The notes under the pieces: model-generated | Database searches by the model: none | What the model was told of the DNA's origin: nothing | The model's input: only the letters and a program-made list of their open reading frames with translations | Position numbers and translations under genes: made by a program | Shown: piece by piece, positions 19,205-29,200 of the stretch | Layout of the letters: every line of letters begins with the position of its first letter | How positions within the stretch are numbered: the stretch's first letter is position 1 | NCBI GenBank assembly: GCA_963819075.1 | Contig: CAWFUP010000006.1 | Span: 329,714 to 393,713 of the forward strand | DNA length: 64,000 bases | DNA from: CAVQBJ01 sp963819075 | Lineage (GTDB): Bacteria; Actinomycetota; Thermoleophilia; Solirubrobacterales; Solirubrobacteraceae | Direction: 5' to 3'

Positions 19205-21231
19205 GCCGAGACGGGCTGCGCGCCGTTGGCGCTGTGGCCGGAGGCGTCGTCGAGCAGCGCGACGATGTCGCGCATGATGCGGCTGATGTCGAAGTCCTTC
19301 GGCGTGTAGACGGCGGCCACGCCGGCCTCCTTCAGCGGAGCGATGTCGGCGTCGGGGATGATCCCGCCGACGACGACCGGGGCATCGACGCCGGCGTCGC
19401 GGAGCGCGCGGATCACCGCGGGGATGAGCGAGCGGTGCGAGCCCGACAGGATCGAGAGCCCGACAACGTGGACGCCCTCCTGTAGCGCTGAGGCCGCGAT
19501 CTGCTCGGGCGTCAGGCGGATGCCCTCGTAGACGACGTCCAGACCGGCGTCGCGGGCGCGGACGGCGATCTGCTCGGCGCCGTTGGAGTGCCCGTCCAGT
19601 CCCGGCTTGCCGACGAGCAGCTTCGGCCGGCGGCCGAGCTTCTCGCCGAGGCGGGCTACCTCGTCGCGTAGCTCCTGAAGATCCTCGTCGCTCGCGGCGG
19701 CTCCGGCCTCGCCGACGCCGGTCGGCGCGCGGTAGCTACCGAACACCTCGCGCAGCGTTCCCGCCCATTCGCCTGTCGTGGCGCCGGCGCGGGCGGCGGC
19801 GATCGTCGCCGGCATCAGGTTCTCCTCGGAGCGGGCCATCGCGGCGAGCTCGGCCAGCGCGCGGCCCACGGCCGCCTGGTCGCGCTGCGCGCGCCACGCC
19901 CGCACGGCCTCGATCTGGTGCTCCTCGACGGCGGGGTCGACGACGAGGATGCCGCCCTCGGCATCGGCCGTCAGCGGTGAGGGCTCGGTCTCGGTGAAGC
20001 GGTTCTGGCCGACGACGATCTGCTCGCCCGACTCGATGCGCCGGATCCGCTCGCGGTGGGAGTCGACGAGCGCCCCCTTCATGTAGGCGACCGCCTCGAC
20101 CGCGCCGCCGTGCTCGGCGACGACCGCCATCTCGGCGCGCGCGCCGTCGAGCAGCTCCTCGACGAGCGCGTCCATCACCTTCGAGCCCTCGAAGATGTCG
20201 GGGTACTCGAGCACGTCGCTCTCGTAGGCGAGCACCTGCTGCATGCGCAGCGACCACTGCTGATCCCAGGGGCGGGGCAGGCCGAGCGCCTCGTTCCAGG
20301 CCGGGAGCTGCACGGCCCGGGCTCGCGCATTGCGCCCGAGCGTGACGGCGAGCGCCTCGAGCACGATGCGCTGAACGTTGTTCTCGGGCTGGGCCTCGGT
20401 GAGGCCGAGCGAGTTGACCTGCACGCCGTAGCGGAAGCGCAGCAGGCGGTCATCGGTGACCCCGTAGCGCTCGCGCCCGAGCTCCTCCCACAGGATCGAC
20501 ATCGCGCGCAGCTTCGCGTGCTCCTCGATGAAGCGCACGCCCGCGTTCACGAAGAACGAGATCCGCCCGAACACCGCGGGCATGCGGTCGGCCTGAACGC
20601 GCTCGCGCACGGCGTCGAGCACGGCGACGGCGTTACTCATCGCGTAGGCGATCTCCTGCACGGGCGTCGCGCCCGCCTCCTGCAGGTGATACGAGCAGAT
20701 GTTGATCGGGTTCCACTTCGGTACGTGCTCGACGGTGTAGGCGATCATGTCGGCGATCAGCCGCATCGAGGGCGCGGGCGGAAAGGCGTAGGTGCCGCGC
20801 GCGAGGAACTCCTTGATGATGTCGTTCTGCGTCGTGCCCTGGAGCGAGCGCTCGTCGACGCCCTGCTCCTCGGCGGCGACGATGTACAGCGCAAGCAGCC
20901 ACGCGGCCGTCGCGTTGATCGTCATCGACGTGTTCATCTGCCCGAGCGGGATGCCCTCCAGCAGCGTGGCCATGTCGCCGCGGTGGGCGATCGGCACGCC
21001 GACCTTGCCCACCTCGCCGCGCGCGAGCTCGCCGTCGGGGTCATACCCGGTCTGCGTGGGCAGATCGAAGGCGATCGAGAGGCCGGTCTGCCCCTTGGCG
21101 AGGTTGCCGCGATACAGCTCGTTCGACGCCCTCGCCGTCGAGTGCCCCGCGTAGGTGCGAAACATCCAGGGACGATCGCGCTCAGGGAGGCGGGGGCTGG
21201 TCAGCTCGCCGTGGGTCTGCTCCTGACTCAT
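19201..21231 (-). CDS. ecm: B12-dependent acyl-CoA mutase, probably ethylmalonyl-CoA mutase
   Basis: A protein of 676 residues. The TIM-barrel part carries RTYAGHSTA, GQTGLSIAFDLPTQTGYD, MNTSMTINATA and CSYHLQEAGATP. The cobalamin domain (about 535-665) has the base-off signature GLDGHSNG. The length suits a single-chain mutase shorter than MutB, and the wording around GEVGKVGVPI fits ethylmalonyl-CoA mutase, which converts (2R)-ethylmalonyl-CoA to methylsuccinyl-CoA. The crotonyl-CoA carboxylase/reductase at 37582 supplies the matching upstream step. A methylmalonyl-CoA mutase cannot be excluded without a tree. A TACAAT box ends 10 nt before the ATG, so the gene is probably leaderless and heads ecm-meaB. 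Confidence 0.85.
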   Translation of the reverse strand: MSQEQTHGELTSPRLPERDRPWMFRTYAGHSTARASNELYRGNLAKGQTGLSIAFDLPTQTGYDPDGELARGEVGKVGVPIAHRGDMATLLEGIPLGQMNTSMTINATAAWLLALYIVAAEEQGVDERSLQGTTQNDIIKEFLARGTYAFPPAPSMRLIADMIAYTVEHVPKWNPINICSYHLQEAGATPVQEIAYAMSNAVAVLDAVRERVQADRMPAVFGRISFFVNAGVRFIEEHAKLRAMSILWEELGRERYGVTDDRLLRFRYGVQVNSLGLTEAQPENNVQRIVLEALAVTLGRNARARAVQLPAWNEALGLPRPWDQQWSLRMQQVLAYESDVLEYPDIFEGSKVMDALVEELLDGARAEMAVVAEHGGAVEAVAYMKGALVDSHRERIRRIESGEQIVVGQNRFTETEPSPLTADAEGGILVVDPAVEEHQIEAVRAWRAQRDQAAVGRALAELAAMARSEENLMPATIAAARAGATTGEWAGTLREVFGSYRAPTGVGEAGAAASDEDLQELRDEVARLGEKLGRRPKLLVGKPGLDGHSNGAEQIAVRARDAGLDVVYEGIRLTPEQIAASALQEGVHVVGLSILSGSHRSLIPAVIRALRDAGVDAPVVVGGIIPDADIAPLKEAGVAAVYTPKDFDISRIMRDIVALLDDASGHSANGAQPVSA

Positions 21232-21241
21232 ATACAGGCAG

Positions 21242-21247
21242 ATTGTA
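21242..21247 (-). promoter_or_regulatory. Candidate -10 box of the ecm-meaB operon
   Basis: On the minus strand TACAAT (a 5/6 match) ends 10 nt before the ATG at 21231. No clear -35 box or ribosome-binding site is seen. Confidence 0.4.
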
Positions 21248-21307
21248 CGGGCCGGTGAGCCGCGCGGGCGCGGCGACGGACGGCCGCTGCGCGCCGCGGG
21301 CCGCTCC

Positions 21308-22057
21308 TCAGGCGCGCGAGGCGAGGCCGAGCGTCACGTGTACCCGCATGCGCACGGGCGTGTCGCCGTCGCGCACGAGCGCGGCGATCCGCGTGAGCAC
21401 CTCGGCGCGCTGCTCGTCGTCCATCGCCGCGATCCAGCTCATCGAGGAGACCCAGTCGCCGATCCGCTCCGGGTCGCTCGGCTGCGTCGTCGTCACTCGG
21501 ACCTCGCGCGCCTCGCCCCAGTGGCCGTCGGCGCGTAGGGCGTCCTGCCACGGCGGCCCATGGAAGTGCGGGTGCTCGGGCAGCAGGCTCTCCATCAGTG
21601 AGCCGAACTCCTGCGCCCACGACGCGTCGCTCCAGTCGGGCGCCGTGGAGACGACGGCCAGTCCGCCGCCGGGGCGGAGCACTCGGCGGATCTCGGTCAG
21701 CGCGGCGGCCTGATCGAACCAGTGAAACGCGTCGGCCACGGTGACGGCCGCGACCGACGCGTCGGGCAGCGGGATCGCCTCGGCCACGCCGTCGTGGACG
21801 CGCTCGGCGCCGACGCTCGCAGCGAGCACCGCACGCAGCGGCGCCTGCGGCTCGACGGCCACGACCTCGAAGCCTGCGTTCAGCAGGGCACGAGTGAGCT
21901 TGCCGGTCCCCGCCGCAAGATCGAGCACGCGCGCACCGGCGTCGAGTCCGAGCTCGGCGGCGAGCGCGCCAACGGCGGCCGGCGCGTATTCTGGGCGCCC
22001 ACGCTCGTAGGCGGTGGTCACGTCGGCGAAGCGGGCGGCGAGCGGGTGCAGCTTCAT
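21308..22057 (-). CDS. Class I SAM-dependent methyltransferase
   Basis: A protein of 249 residues. Motif I (VLDLAAGTGKLT, about 44-55), the acidic end of strand 2 (VAVEP), and the post-motif region (VADAFHWFDQ, then EIRRVLRPGGGLAVV) identify a Methyltransferase_11/25-like fold. The substrate is not evident. The ATG starts directly after the stop of the GH15 gene (22058), so it is the second gene of that operon. There is no reason to tie it to ecm downstream, which has its own promoter. Confidence 0.85.
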   Translation of the reverse strand: MKLHPLAARFADVTTAYERGRPEYAPAAVGALAAELGLDAGARVLDLAAGTGKLTRALLNAGFEVVAVEPQAPLRAVLAASVGAERVHDGVAEAIPLPDASVAAVTVADAFHWFDQAAALTEIRRVLRPGGGLAVVSTAPDWSDASWAQEFGSLMESLLPEHPHFHGPPWQDALRADGHWGEAREVRVTTTQPSDPERIGDWVSSMSWIAAMDDEQRAEVLTRIAALVRDGDTPVRMRVHVTLGLASRA

Positions 22058-23860
22058 CTAGCCGAGCTGGCGATCGAGGTTCGTCGCGGCGCTGATGAGC
22101 GCGAGGTGCGTGAAGGCCTGCGGGAAGTTGCCGAGCTGCTCGCCGGTCGGCCCGATCTCCTCGGAGTACAACCCGAGGTGATTCGCGTACGTCAGCATCT
22201 TCTCGAAGGCGAGTCGAGCCTGATCGAGCTGGCCGGCCCGCGCGAGCGCCTCGACGTACCAGAACGAGCAGATCGAGAACGTCCCCTCATCGCCGAGCAG
22301 TCCGTCCGGCGAGGCCTCGACGTTGTAGCGATAGACGAGCGAGTCCGAGACGAGCTCGTCCCCGATCGCCTGCAGCGTCGACAGCCAGCGCGGATCGGTC
22401 GGCGCGATGAACTTCACGAGCGGCATCAGCAACAGCGAGGCGTCGAGGACCTCGGTGTCGTAATGCTGCACGAACGCCGCGCGCTTCGCGTTCCAGCCGC
22501 GGGACATGATCTCGTGGTAGATCGCGTCGCGGGCGCCCCTCCAGCGCACGATGTCCCCGGGCAGGCCACGCTGGTTGGCGACGCGCACGGCGCGCTCGAC
22601 CGCCACCCACGACATGAGGCGCGAATAGGTGAAGCGCTGGCGTCCGCCACGCGTCTCCCAGATCCCCTCGTCGGCCTGATCCCAGTTGTCGCAAACCCAC
22701 TCGACGATCCGCGACAGGTGCACCCAGGCGTCGTGGTACAGCGGTGTGGCGTGCTTGTTGTAGAGGTAGACCGAGTCCATCAGCTCGCCGTAGATGTCGA
22801 GCTGCAGCTGCCCGGCCGCGCCGTTTCCGATGCGCACGGGAGCCGAGCGCTCGTACCCCTCGAAGTGTGGGAGCTCCTGCTCGTCGAGGTCGATCTCGCC
22901 GTCGACGCCGTACATGATCTGCAGCGGCCCGCCGGGCGTCATACGGTCGTCGAGGAAGCGGCGCGTGAGCCAGCTCATGAACGCCTCGGCCTCGTCCGTG
23001 AACCCGAGACGCAGCAGCGCGTAGAGCGAGAACGCCGCGTCGCGGATCCACGTGTAGCGATAGTCCCAGTTTCGCTGTCCGCCGAGCTGCTCGGGCAGGC
23101 TCGCTGTCGGCGCGGCGACCATCGCGCCGCTCGGCTGGTAGACGAGCAGCTTGAGCGTGAGCGCCGAGCGATGCACCATCTCACGCCAGCGCCCCGTGTA
23201 GCGCGAGCGCCCGAGCCAGCGCCGCCAATAGTCGACCGTCTGCTCGCGCATCTCCTCCGTCGCGCGGCCGGCGTAGTGGCGCAGCGGCTCGCCTTCCTGG
23301 AGGCGCTCGAGCACGAACGTCGCTCGCTCGCTCTGCGTGAGCGCGAACGTGCCGCGGAGGTCGCGCCCGTCGCCGTCGAGGTCGGTGCTCGCGAACAGCC
23401 CGAAGCGCTCGTCGCCGCTGGCGAAGACCACGCCGCCGGGGTGGCGCTCCGTCCTGTGCTCGGCGCGCCCGTAGTCGAAGCGTGGGCAGGCCTCGAGCGT
23501 GAACGCCATCTCGCCGCGCACGACCATGACCCGCCGGATGAGACGGTGACGGCGGCGCTCGCTCGTGGAACGCGCGATCGGCATGAAGTCCTCAACCTCG
23601 CCGACGCCGTCTGGCGTCAGGAAACGCGTGATGAGCACGTTCGTGTCGGGGAAGTACAGCTGCTTGGCGGTCCATCCCGGCTCGGCGGGCTGGATTCGGT
23701 AGTAGCCGCCGCGCTGCGCGTCGAGGATCGACGCGAACAGGCTCGGCGCGTCGAAGCGGCCCGGGCAGTACCAGTCGATGGTGCCGTCCGTGCCGACGAG
23801 CGCCACCGAGTGAAGGTCCCCGATGAGTCCGTGCTCGGCGATCGGCAGGTAGTCGGACAT
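22058..23860 (-). CDS. GH15 family glycoside hydrolase (glucoamylase or trehalase type)
   Basis: A protein of 600 residues. The N-terminal beta-domain begins IAEHGLIGDLHSVALVGTDG and contains IDWYCPGRFDAPSLFASILD, the hallmark of bacterial GH15 proteins. The (alpha/alpha)6 barrel includes RNWDYRYTWIRDAAFSLYAL, NWDQADEGIWETRG (likely catalytic acid Glu), and SEEIGPTGEQLGNFPQAFTH (second catalytic Glu). Mycobacterial relatives of this length are trehalases, so trehalose is one likely substrate and alpha-glucans another. The start at 23860 has AGAGG just upstream; the frame continues to 24409 without homology. No signal peptide, so it is cytosolic. Confidence 0.88.
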   Translation of the reverse strand: MSDYLPIAEHGLIGDLHSVALVGTDGTIDWYCPGRFDAPSLFASILDAQRGGYYRIQPAEPGWTAKQLYFPDTNVLITRFLTPDGVGEVEDFMPIARSTSERRRHRLIRRVMVVRGEMAFTLEACPRFDYGRAEHRTERHPGGVVFASGDERFGLFASTDLDGDGRDLRGTFALTQSERATFVLERLQEGEPLRHYAGRATEEMREQTVDYWRRWLGRSRYTGRWREMVHRSALTLKLLVYQPSGAMVAAPTASLPEQLGGQRNWDYRYTWIRDAAFSLYALLRLGFTDEAEAFMSWLTRRFLDDRMTPGGPLQIMYGVDGEIDLDEQELPHFEGYERSAPVRIGNGAAGQLQLDIYGELMDSVYLYNKHATPLYHDAWVHLSRIVEWVCDNWDQADEGIWETRGGRQRFTYSRLMSWVAVERAVRVANQRGLPGDIVRWRGARDAIYHEIMSRGWNAKRAAFVQHYDTEVLDASLLLMPLVKFIAPTDPRWLSTLQAIGDELVSDSLVYRYNVEASPDGLLGDEGTFSICSFWYVEALARAGQLDQARLAFEKMLTYANHLGLYSEEIGPTGEQLGNFPQAFTHLALISAATNLDRQLG

Positions 23861-23978
23861 CCTCTGCGGCGCGTCCCAGTGGCAGACGCCGCGGCGAGGA
23901 CGCCCGGCGGCGATACTACAGCGGCGGCCGGCTCTCGGCGACGACGCGAGCCCTAAGCGGCGGCCCGCACCCACCACG

Positions 23979-24824
23979 ATGTCCGAGGCCAGCGCTCCCC
24001 GCCCGATCGACCTGATGCACGTCGACCGTGCAGAGGTCGTCTGCGCTTGGCAGGTAGGCGATGTGATCGTCGACCCCGGCCCGGCGTCGTGCCTACCGAC
24101 GCTGCTGCCGGCGCTCGGCGACGACATCCCGCGCGTGATCGCGCTCACCCACATCCACCTCGACCACGCGGGCGCGACCGGTTCGCTCGTGCGGCGCTTC
24201 CCCGAGCTCGAGGTGTGGGTCCACGAGCGGGGGGCGCGGCATCTGATCGACCCGAGCAAGCTCCTCGTGAGCGCTTCACGGCTGTACGGGGCGGACATGG
24301 AGCGGCTGTGGGGCGAGGTTCTGCCGGTCCCCGCCGAGAACATCCGCGCGCTGAGCGGCGGCGAGCAGCTCGGCTCCCTGCGCGTCGCGTACACGCCGGG
24401 CCACGCCACCCATCACGTCAGCTACCTCGACGAGCGCGGCGGGCACGCCTTCACCGGGGACGTCACGGGCGTGCGGATCGACGGCGGCCCGGTGCTCGCT
24501 CCGACGCCGCCCCCCGACGTCGATCTCGACGCGTGGCGGGCGTCGCTACGGAAGATCGAGGCGTGGCGGCCGCGGCGCCTGTGCCTCACGCACTACGGTG
24601 CGTTCGACGACGCCGAGGCGCACCTGGCCCGCGTGCGCGGGGCGCTCGAGGAGGCGGCACGCTGGGCGCGGACGCTCGACGAGGACGGCTTCGCCGCCCA
24701 TATGCGCGGTCTGGTGGCTCCGGCCGTCGATGCCGCCACGGCGGCGGCGTACGAGCAGGCGCTTCCGCCGGAGCAGAGCTATGCCGGCCTGCGGCGCTTC
24801 CTGGCGGCGGCGACGGACCCGTAG
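23979..24824 (+). CDS. MBL-fold metallo-hydrolase
   Basis: A protein of 281 residues. The zinc motif is THIHLDHAGA (about 53-62). Other ligands are in TPGHATHHVSY and FTGDVTG, and LTHYG supplies the last His. The C-terminal helical extension is typical of the subclass related to glyoxalase II and lactonases. The exact ester or thioester substrate cannot be told. It is divergent from the GH15 gene across 118 bp, in which no obvious promoter box is seen. Confidence 0.85.
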   Translation: MSEASAPRPIDLMHVDRAEVVCAWQVGDVIVDPGPASCLPTLLPALGDDIPRVIALTHIHLDHAGATGSLVRRFPELEVWVHERGARHLIDPSKLLVSASRLYGADMERLWGEVLPVPAENIRALSGGEQLGSLRVAYTPGHATHHVSYLDERGGHAFTGDVTGVRIDGGPVLAPTPPPDVDLDAWRASLRKIEAWRPRRLCLTHYGAFDDAEAHLARVRGALEEAARWARTLDEDGFAAHMRGLVAPAVDAATAAAYEQALPPEQSYAGLRRFLAAATDP

Positions 24825-24883
24825 ATCACCCTTGAGTATCGGCACGCGACCCTTGACTGTGCCTGGCCGCCGGTCGCACGGGG

Positions 24884-24889
24884 TACAGT
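24884..24889 (+). promoter_or_regulatory. Candidate -10 box (leaderless start at 24896)
   Basis: TACAGT ends 6 nt before the GTG at 24896. A TTGACT at 24853 is too far away (25 bp) to be a normal -35. Confidence 0.3.
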
Positions 24890-24895
24890 GCCGCG

Positions 24896-25288
24896 GTGCT
24901 ATGGACGGAGATCTTCGGGGTGTTCCTCGTAACGCACCTCGTCGGGGACTTCCTGCTGCAGACGGGCTGGCAGGCGGTCAACAAGTACGGAGGCCTCGGC
25001 GGGGGCGGTGAGCCGCGGGCGCTCGTCACGCACGTGTTCACCTACACGCTCGCGTTCGTCCCGGCGCTTGTGTGGCTGTCGGGGTCGCTCGGCTGGGGCG
25101 TGCTCTGGGTGGCCGCGCTCATCGCCGTGCCGCATCTCGTGCAGGACGACGGGCGGCTGATCGAGATCTGGATCCGCCGCGTGAAGCGCTCGCACGACAT
25201 CACGCGGGGAGACTGGGTGTTCACGGCGATCGATCAGTCCTTTCACATCGTGGCGCTGTTCGCCGTAGCGTTGCTGGCCGCGAGCTGA
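24896..25288 (+). CDS. DUF3307 family membrane protein (second copy)
   Basis: A protein of 130 residues that is almost entirely the DUF3307 core: THLVGDFLLQTGWQAVNKYG, ALVTHVFTYTLAFVPAL, VPHLVQDDGR and DQSFHIVALFAVALL. Four hydrophobic helices cover most of the chain. It lacks the basic N-terminal extension of the paralog at 8264. Conserved His and Asp residues inside membrane helices suggest a binding or catalytic site, but the family has no known function. The next gene on the same strand is clpS, 81 nt downstream with its own -10-like box. Confidence 0.8.
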   Translation: MLWTEIFGVFLVTHLVGDFLLQTGWQAVNKYGGLGGGGEPRALVTHVFTYTLAFVPALVWLSGSLGWGVLWVAALIAVPHLVQDDGRLIEIWIRRVKRSHDITRGDWVFTAIDQSFHIVALFAVALLAAS

Positions 25289-25355
25289 GCTAGGGGCGCT
25301 CGTCCGCGGCGTCGGACGAGCGCTGACCGGGCTCGCCAGGAGCGCCGGCAGAGGT

Positions 25356-25361
25356 TATTCT
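25356..25361 (+). promoter_or_regulatory. Candidate -10 box of clpS
   Basis: TATTCT ends 8 nt before the ATG at 25370; there is no ribosome-binding site between. Confidence 0.3.
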
Positions 25362-25369
25362 GCGCAGCC

Positions 25370-25657
25370 ATGAGCAAGACCATCGAGCTTCCCCGTACCG
25401 CGGGCCCCGACAGCGGGCTCGGCGGCGCCTGGCGGGTCATTGTCTGCAACGACAACCACAACACCTTCGATCACGTCGCCCACACGCTGTCCTGCACCCT
25501 CCCGGGAGTGTCCTTGGATCGTGGGTACCAGATCGCCGACCGGATTCATCACTCGGGCCAGGCGATCGTGTACAGCGGCCACCTCGAGCCGGCCGAGCTG
25601 TATTGGGAGCTGCTGCGCGACGCCGGCCTGACGATGGCGCCACTCGAGCGCGACTGA
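25370..25657 (+). CDS. clpS: ATP-dependent Clp protease adaptor ClpS
   Basis: A protein of 95 residues. The ClpS core is recognisable: WRVIVCNDNHNTFDHVAHTL (the NDxHNT N-degron pocket), GQAIVYSG with its neighbouring HHSG segment, and AELYWELLRDAGLTMAPLE. ClpS delivers N-end-rule substrates to the ClpA or ClpC unfoldase. A short flexible N-terminal tail precedes the core, as usual. No clp protease gene is nearby. Its 3' end faces the palindromic repeat array and the MFS-CNB-patatin gene. Confidence 0.9.
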   Translation: MSKTIELPRTAGPDSGLGGAWRVIVCNDNHNTFDHVAHTLSCTLPGVSLDRGYQIADRIHHSGQAIVYSGHLEPAELYWELLRDAGLTMAPLERD

Positions 25658-25693
25658 CCGCCGGGCTCGCTCGCGCGCCGGCGGTGGCACGTG

Positions 25694-26192
25694 GCGTGTG
25701 CTTTGGAACCCCGCTGCTGGGGGCTAATGGAGCACACCGGGGCCGGTGGGCCGGTCGTGCGGGTGGACGCCGCGGAGATAGCGCTCCGACGGCCCCGTCG
25801 AAACCGCATTTCGGCTTGTCGGGGCGAGGCACGCCTTGGCCGCGGGCCGGCGGTCGCCCTGGGGTGTGCTGCGTTGGCCCCGCGGTGGGGGGCTAATCGA
25901 GCACTTCTTGGCCGCGGGCCGGCGGTCGCCCTGGGGTGTGCTGCGTTGGCCCCGCGGTGGGGGGCTAATCGAGCACGCCTTGGCCGCGGGCCGGCGGTCG
26001 CCCTGGGGTGTGCTGCGTTGGCCCCGCGGTGGGGGGCTAATCGAGCACGCCTTGGCCGCGGGCCGGCGGTCGCCCTGGGGTGTGCTGCGTTGGCCCCGCG
26101 GTGGGGGGCTAATCGAGCACGCCTTGGCCGCGGGCCGGCGGTCGCCCTGGGGTGTGCTGCGTTGGCCCCGCGATGCGGGGCTAATCGAGCAC
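25694..26192 (-). repeat. Tandem 72-bp palindromic repeat array (array 1)
   Basis: Five units with a 72-bp period have GGGGTGTGCT starting at 25861, 25933, 26005, 26077 and 26149. A diverged copy lies at about 25694-25736. Read on the minus strand, each unit holds GTGCTCGATTAGCCCC, a short loop, a GGGGCC half, and then GCAGCAC, so outer GTGCT/AGCAC and inner CCCC/GGGG arms can pair. The last unit has a perfect inner stem, GCCCCGC/GCGGGGC. The array fills the gap between the 3' ends of clpS and the MFS-CNB-patatin gene. The same element in the opposite orientation forms the array at 55992. The long frames running through it are repeat artefacts. Confidence 0.85.
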
Positions 26193-26231
26193 GCCTCCGC
26201 CGCCGCGCGAGCGCGTGACCGCGGTCCGGGC

Positions 26232-29200
26232 TCAGCCGCGCAGGAACGCTGGAGCGTCGGCGAGCACCTCGCGGGCCGCGGCGCGACCGGCCTCGCGGGC
26301 GGCGTCGAGCTGGTGGAACTCGAGCAGGCCGATGCCGGCGCTGTGCGGCTTGATGATGAGTTGGGCGTGGCGCTCGGCCGCCTCGGAGGTGTTCGAGCTG
26401 GCCATGAGCAGCACGCGGGTGAGCGTCTCGCCGAGCAGCGGCGTGCGCGGCTGGCGCGCGGACGCGGGGACGTCGCCGTTCGTCGAGGGCAGCGGCGGAC
26501 GCTCGAATGTCGCCTTGACATCGACGGCGATGATGGGCCCCTCCGCGAGGCCGGCCATCGTGGCTACCGGGAGGTTGTCGACGAGCGAGCCGTCGACAAC
26601 CAGGCGGCCTTCGTGGATCTGCGGCGGGCCGATGATCGGCAGCGCCATGCTCATGCCGACGTGCTCACGCAACAGGCCGTCGCGGTGGACGACCAGCTCC
26701 GCCGAACGCAGGTCCGCGCTCGCGCAGAAGTAGGAGAGCGGCAGCTCCTCGATCGCGACGTCCGCAAAAGTGCGGGCGAGCAGCGAGCGCACGCGATCGC
26801 CACGGATGAGCGCGTGGCGGGGGAGGGTGTAGTCGCCGAGCGGGCGGCGGCGGACGAACTCCTCGTAGCAGCGGGCGTCCATCTCCTCCGGCGGCAGGCC
26901 CATGGCCAGCATCCCGCCGATGTATGCGCCCATGCTCACGCCGGCGACGCGGTCGATCGTGATCCCGGCCGCTCGCAGCTCCTCGAGCACGCCGAGGTGG
27001 GAGAAGGCGCGCGCGCCGCCACCGGAGAGGACGATGCCGATCGAGCGACCCGCGAGACGCCGGGCGATCCGGGCGACGTCGTGATCGATGCCGCCGCCGG
27101 TGTCGAGCGCGTGGCACTCGATCGGCTCGAGCGTCGCCACCCACGGGGCGAGCGCCCCCGACGCCGGCGCGACGTCGCAGCCGACGAGGTCGCAGCCGTG
27201 CAGCTCGGCCGGCGCGGACCAGCCGGCAGGGGGTGTGCCGCCGCGGGTCACGGCCAGCACGCGGTCGGCCTGCTGCAGGCAGAACCTCGTCCACGGATCC
27301 TCAGTCGAGGTGCCGGGGCACACGAGCACGACGTGCTCGTGCTCGGCCTCGCAGCGGTCGAGCATCGGCCCGAAGCGGGCGAGGGGCGTCTCGTCGGACG
27401 TCCCCGCCGGAGCGTTCGCGTCGGTCAGCAGCGCCGTCGAGCCGAATCGCGACAGCGCTGACGCCAGCGCATGGCCGATCGTCGCCGCCGGCGCATCCGC
27501 GTCGAGCGGGACGAGCGCGATCGTGACCGGCCGCGGGCGGGCCCGCGGGACCGCGCCACGGCTGATCCGCAGCTGCTCGCTGAGCGCGCGATTGAGCGCG
27601 CGCGAGAGCGCCGGCGCGGCGTCGAGCAGCGACTCGAACTCGGCGCGGTCGACGGCGATCAGGTCGCTCGCGCGAGCGGCACGCACCGAGGCGGCCCGTG
27701 GCGATCCGGTGAGGAGCGCCAGCTCGCCGAGCGCGGCGCCGCGCCCGGCGACCCACAGCAGCGTGCCGTCGGCGCTCACGACGTCGAGGCGGCCGGCTCG
27801 CACGACGTACAGAGCGTCGCCGTCGTCGCCCTCGCGGAAGAGCCACTCGCCGGCAGGGAGGTGGAGCTCGCGGGAGTGGGCTGCGATCGTGTCACGCAAG
27901 GCGCGATCGAGCTCGGCGAATAGCGGTACGCGCCCGAGGAAGTCGGCAGTCGATTCGGCCACGTGGGGTGGGGGCACGAGCGTTGGCTCGCGCCGGGCTC
28001 GCGGCGGGGGCGCGAGCGCCGGTGCGTCCTCGGCCGGCGGCAGGGAGGTGAGCACGGCGCGCGTCGCGCTCGCCAGTGAGGGCAGCTCGCTCGGGTCGGC
28101 GCTCGACAGGCGGCGCCCGAGCGCCAGGCCCGCGACTCCGGTGACGATCAGGCAGATCGCGGCGAACGTCCACGCGTGGTGGAACGCCGCGACGACCGCA
28201 TTCGGCGCCGGCGTGCCGATGAGCGACACGACGACCGCGATGCCGAGCGCGGCACCGACCTGGCGGGCGACCGAGTTGAGTGCCGTGGCGGTCGCGAAGT
28301 GCCGACCGGGCGCGGCGGCGACGGCGGCGCCCGAGACGTTGGGCGATGCCGTGCCGGCGCCGAGGCCGAGCAGGACCATGCCGGGAAGCCACTGCCCGAG
28401 GAAGTCCGGGACGGCCCCGACGCGGTAGATCATCCACAGCACGCCAGCCCCCCACAGCAGGCCGCCGGGCACGGCGACGACGCGAGCTCCGTAGCGCGCC
28501 GCGATGCGGCTCGTGGGGCCGGCGACGATGACGGCGACGATCGGACCGGGCGTTAGTGCCAGGCCGGCCTGGAGCACCGAGTAGCGCCACGCGGTGGTGA
28601 GGAAGAGGACGTTGCACAGCGTGTAGCCAAAGAAGCCCGCGGACGCCACGAGCGTCATGCCGTTGGCCACGGTGAAGTCGCGGATGCGCAGCAGGCGCAG
28701 ATCGATGAGCGGGTCCCGATGGGTCGCGCAGCGGCGCACGAACACCGCGCCGAGCGCGGCGGCGGCGGCGAGGCAGCCCAGCACGCGGGCGCTCGTCCAG
28801 TGCCAGTCCTGGCCCTTGACGATCGCCAGCACGAGCAGCGAGACGGCGAGGGCGAAGATGGCCGAGCCGGGCAGGTCGGGCACGCGCCGTTTCCCGGGCG
28901 CGCGGCTCTCGACGAGCAGGCGGCGCGTGAGGACGATCGCCGCGATGCCGATCGGGACGTTGACGAGGAACACGAGTCGCCAGTCGGAGATCGAGACGAG
29001 CAGCCCGCCGAGCGAGGGGCCGATCCCCGCCGCGGCGGCGGCCACGGCCGTCCACAGAGCGACGGCGTGAGCGCGGTGCTCCTCGTCGAAGGCGGCGAGC
29101 ACGAGCGCCAGCGAGGACGGGATCAGAAAGGCGGCCGCGAAGGCCTGCACGATGCGCGCGGCGATGAGCAGCCCGAGCGATGGGGCGGCCGCGCACAGCC

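Noticed and set aside
21722..23956. 744-codon plus-strand frame
   Set aside because: It lies opposite the GH15 and methyltransferase genes, which carry full motifs; long antisense frames are expected at this GC content.
24853..24889. TTGACT plus TACAGT as a full sigma-70 promoter for the DUF3307 gene
   Set aside because: The spacing is 25 bp, too long for a normal promoter; only the -10-like box was kept, with low confidence.
25836..27461. 541-codon plus-strand frame with five copies of a 24-residue repeat
   Set aside because: The repeat is the 72-bp DNA array, open only because 72 is a multiple of three. The rest is antisense to the MFS-CNB-patatin gene, which has clear domain homology.
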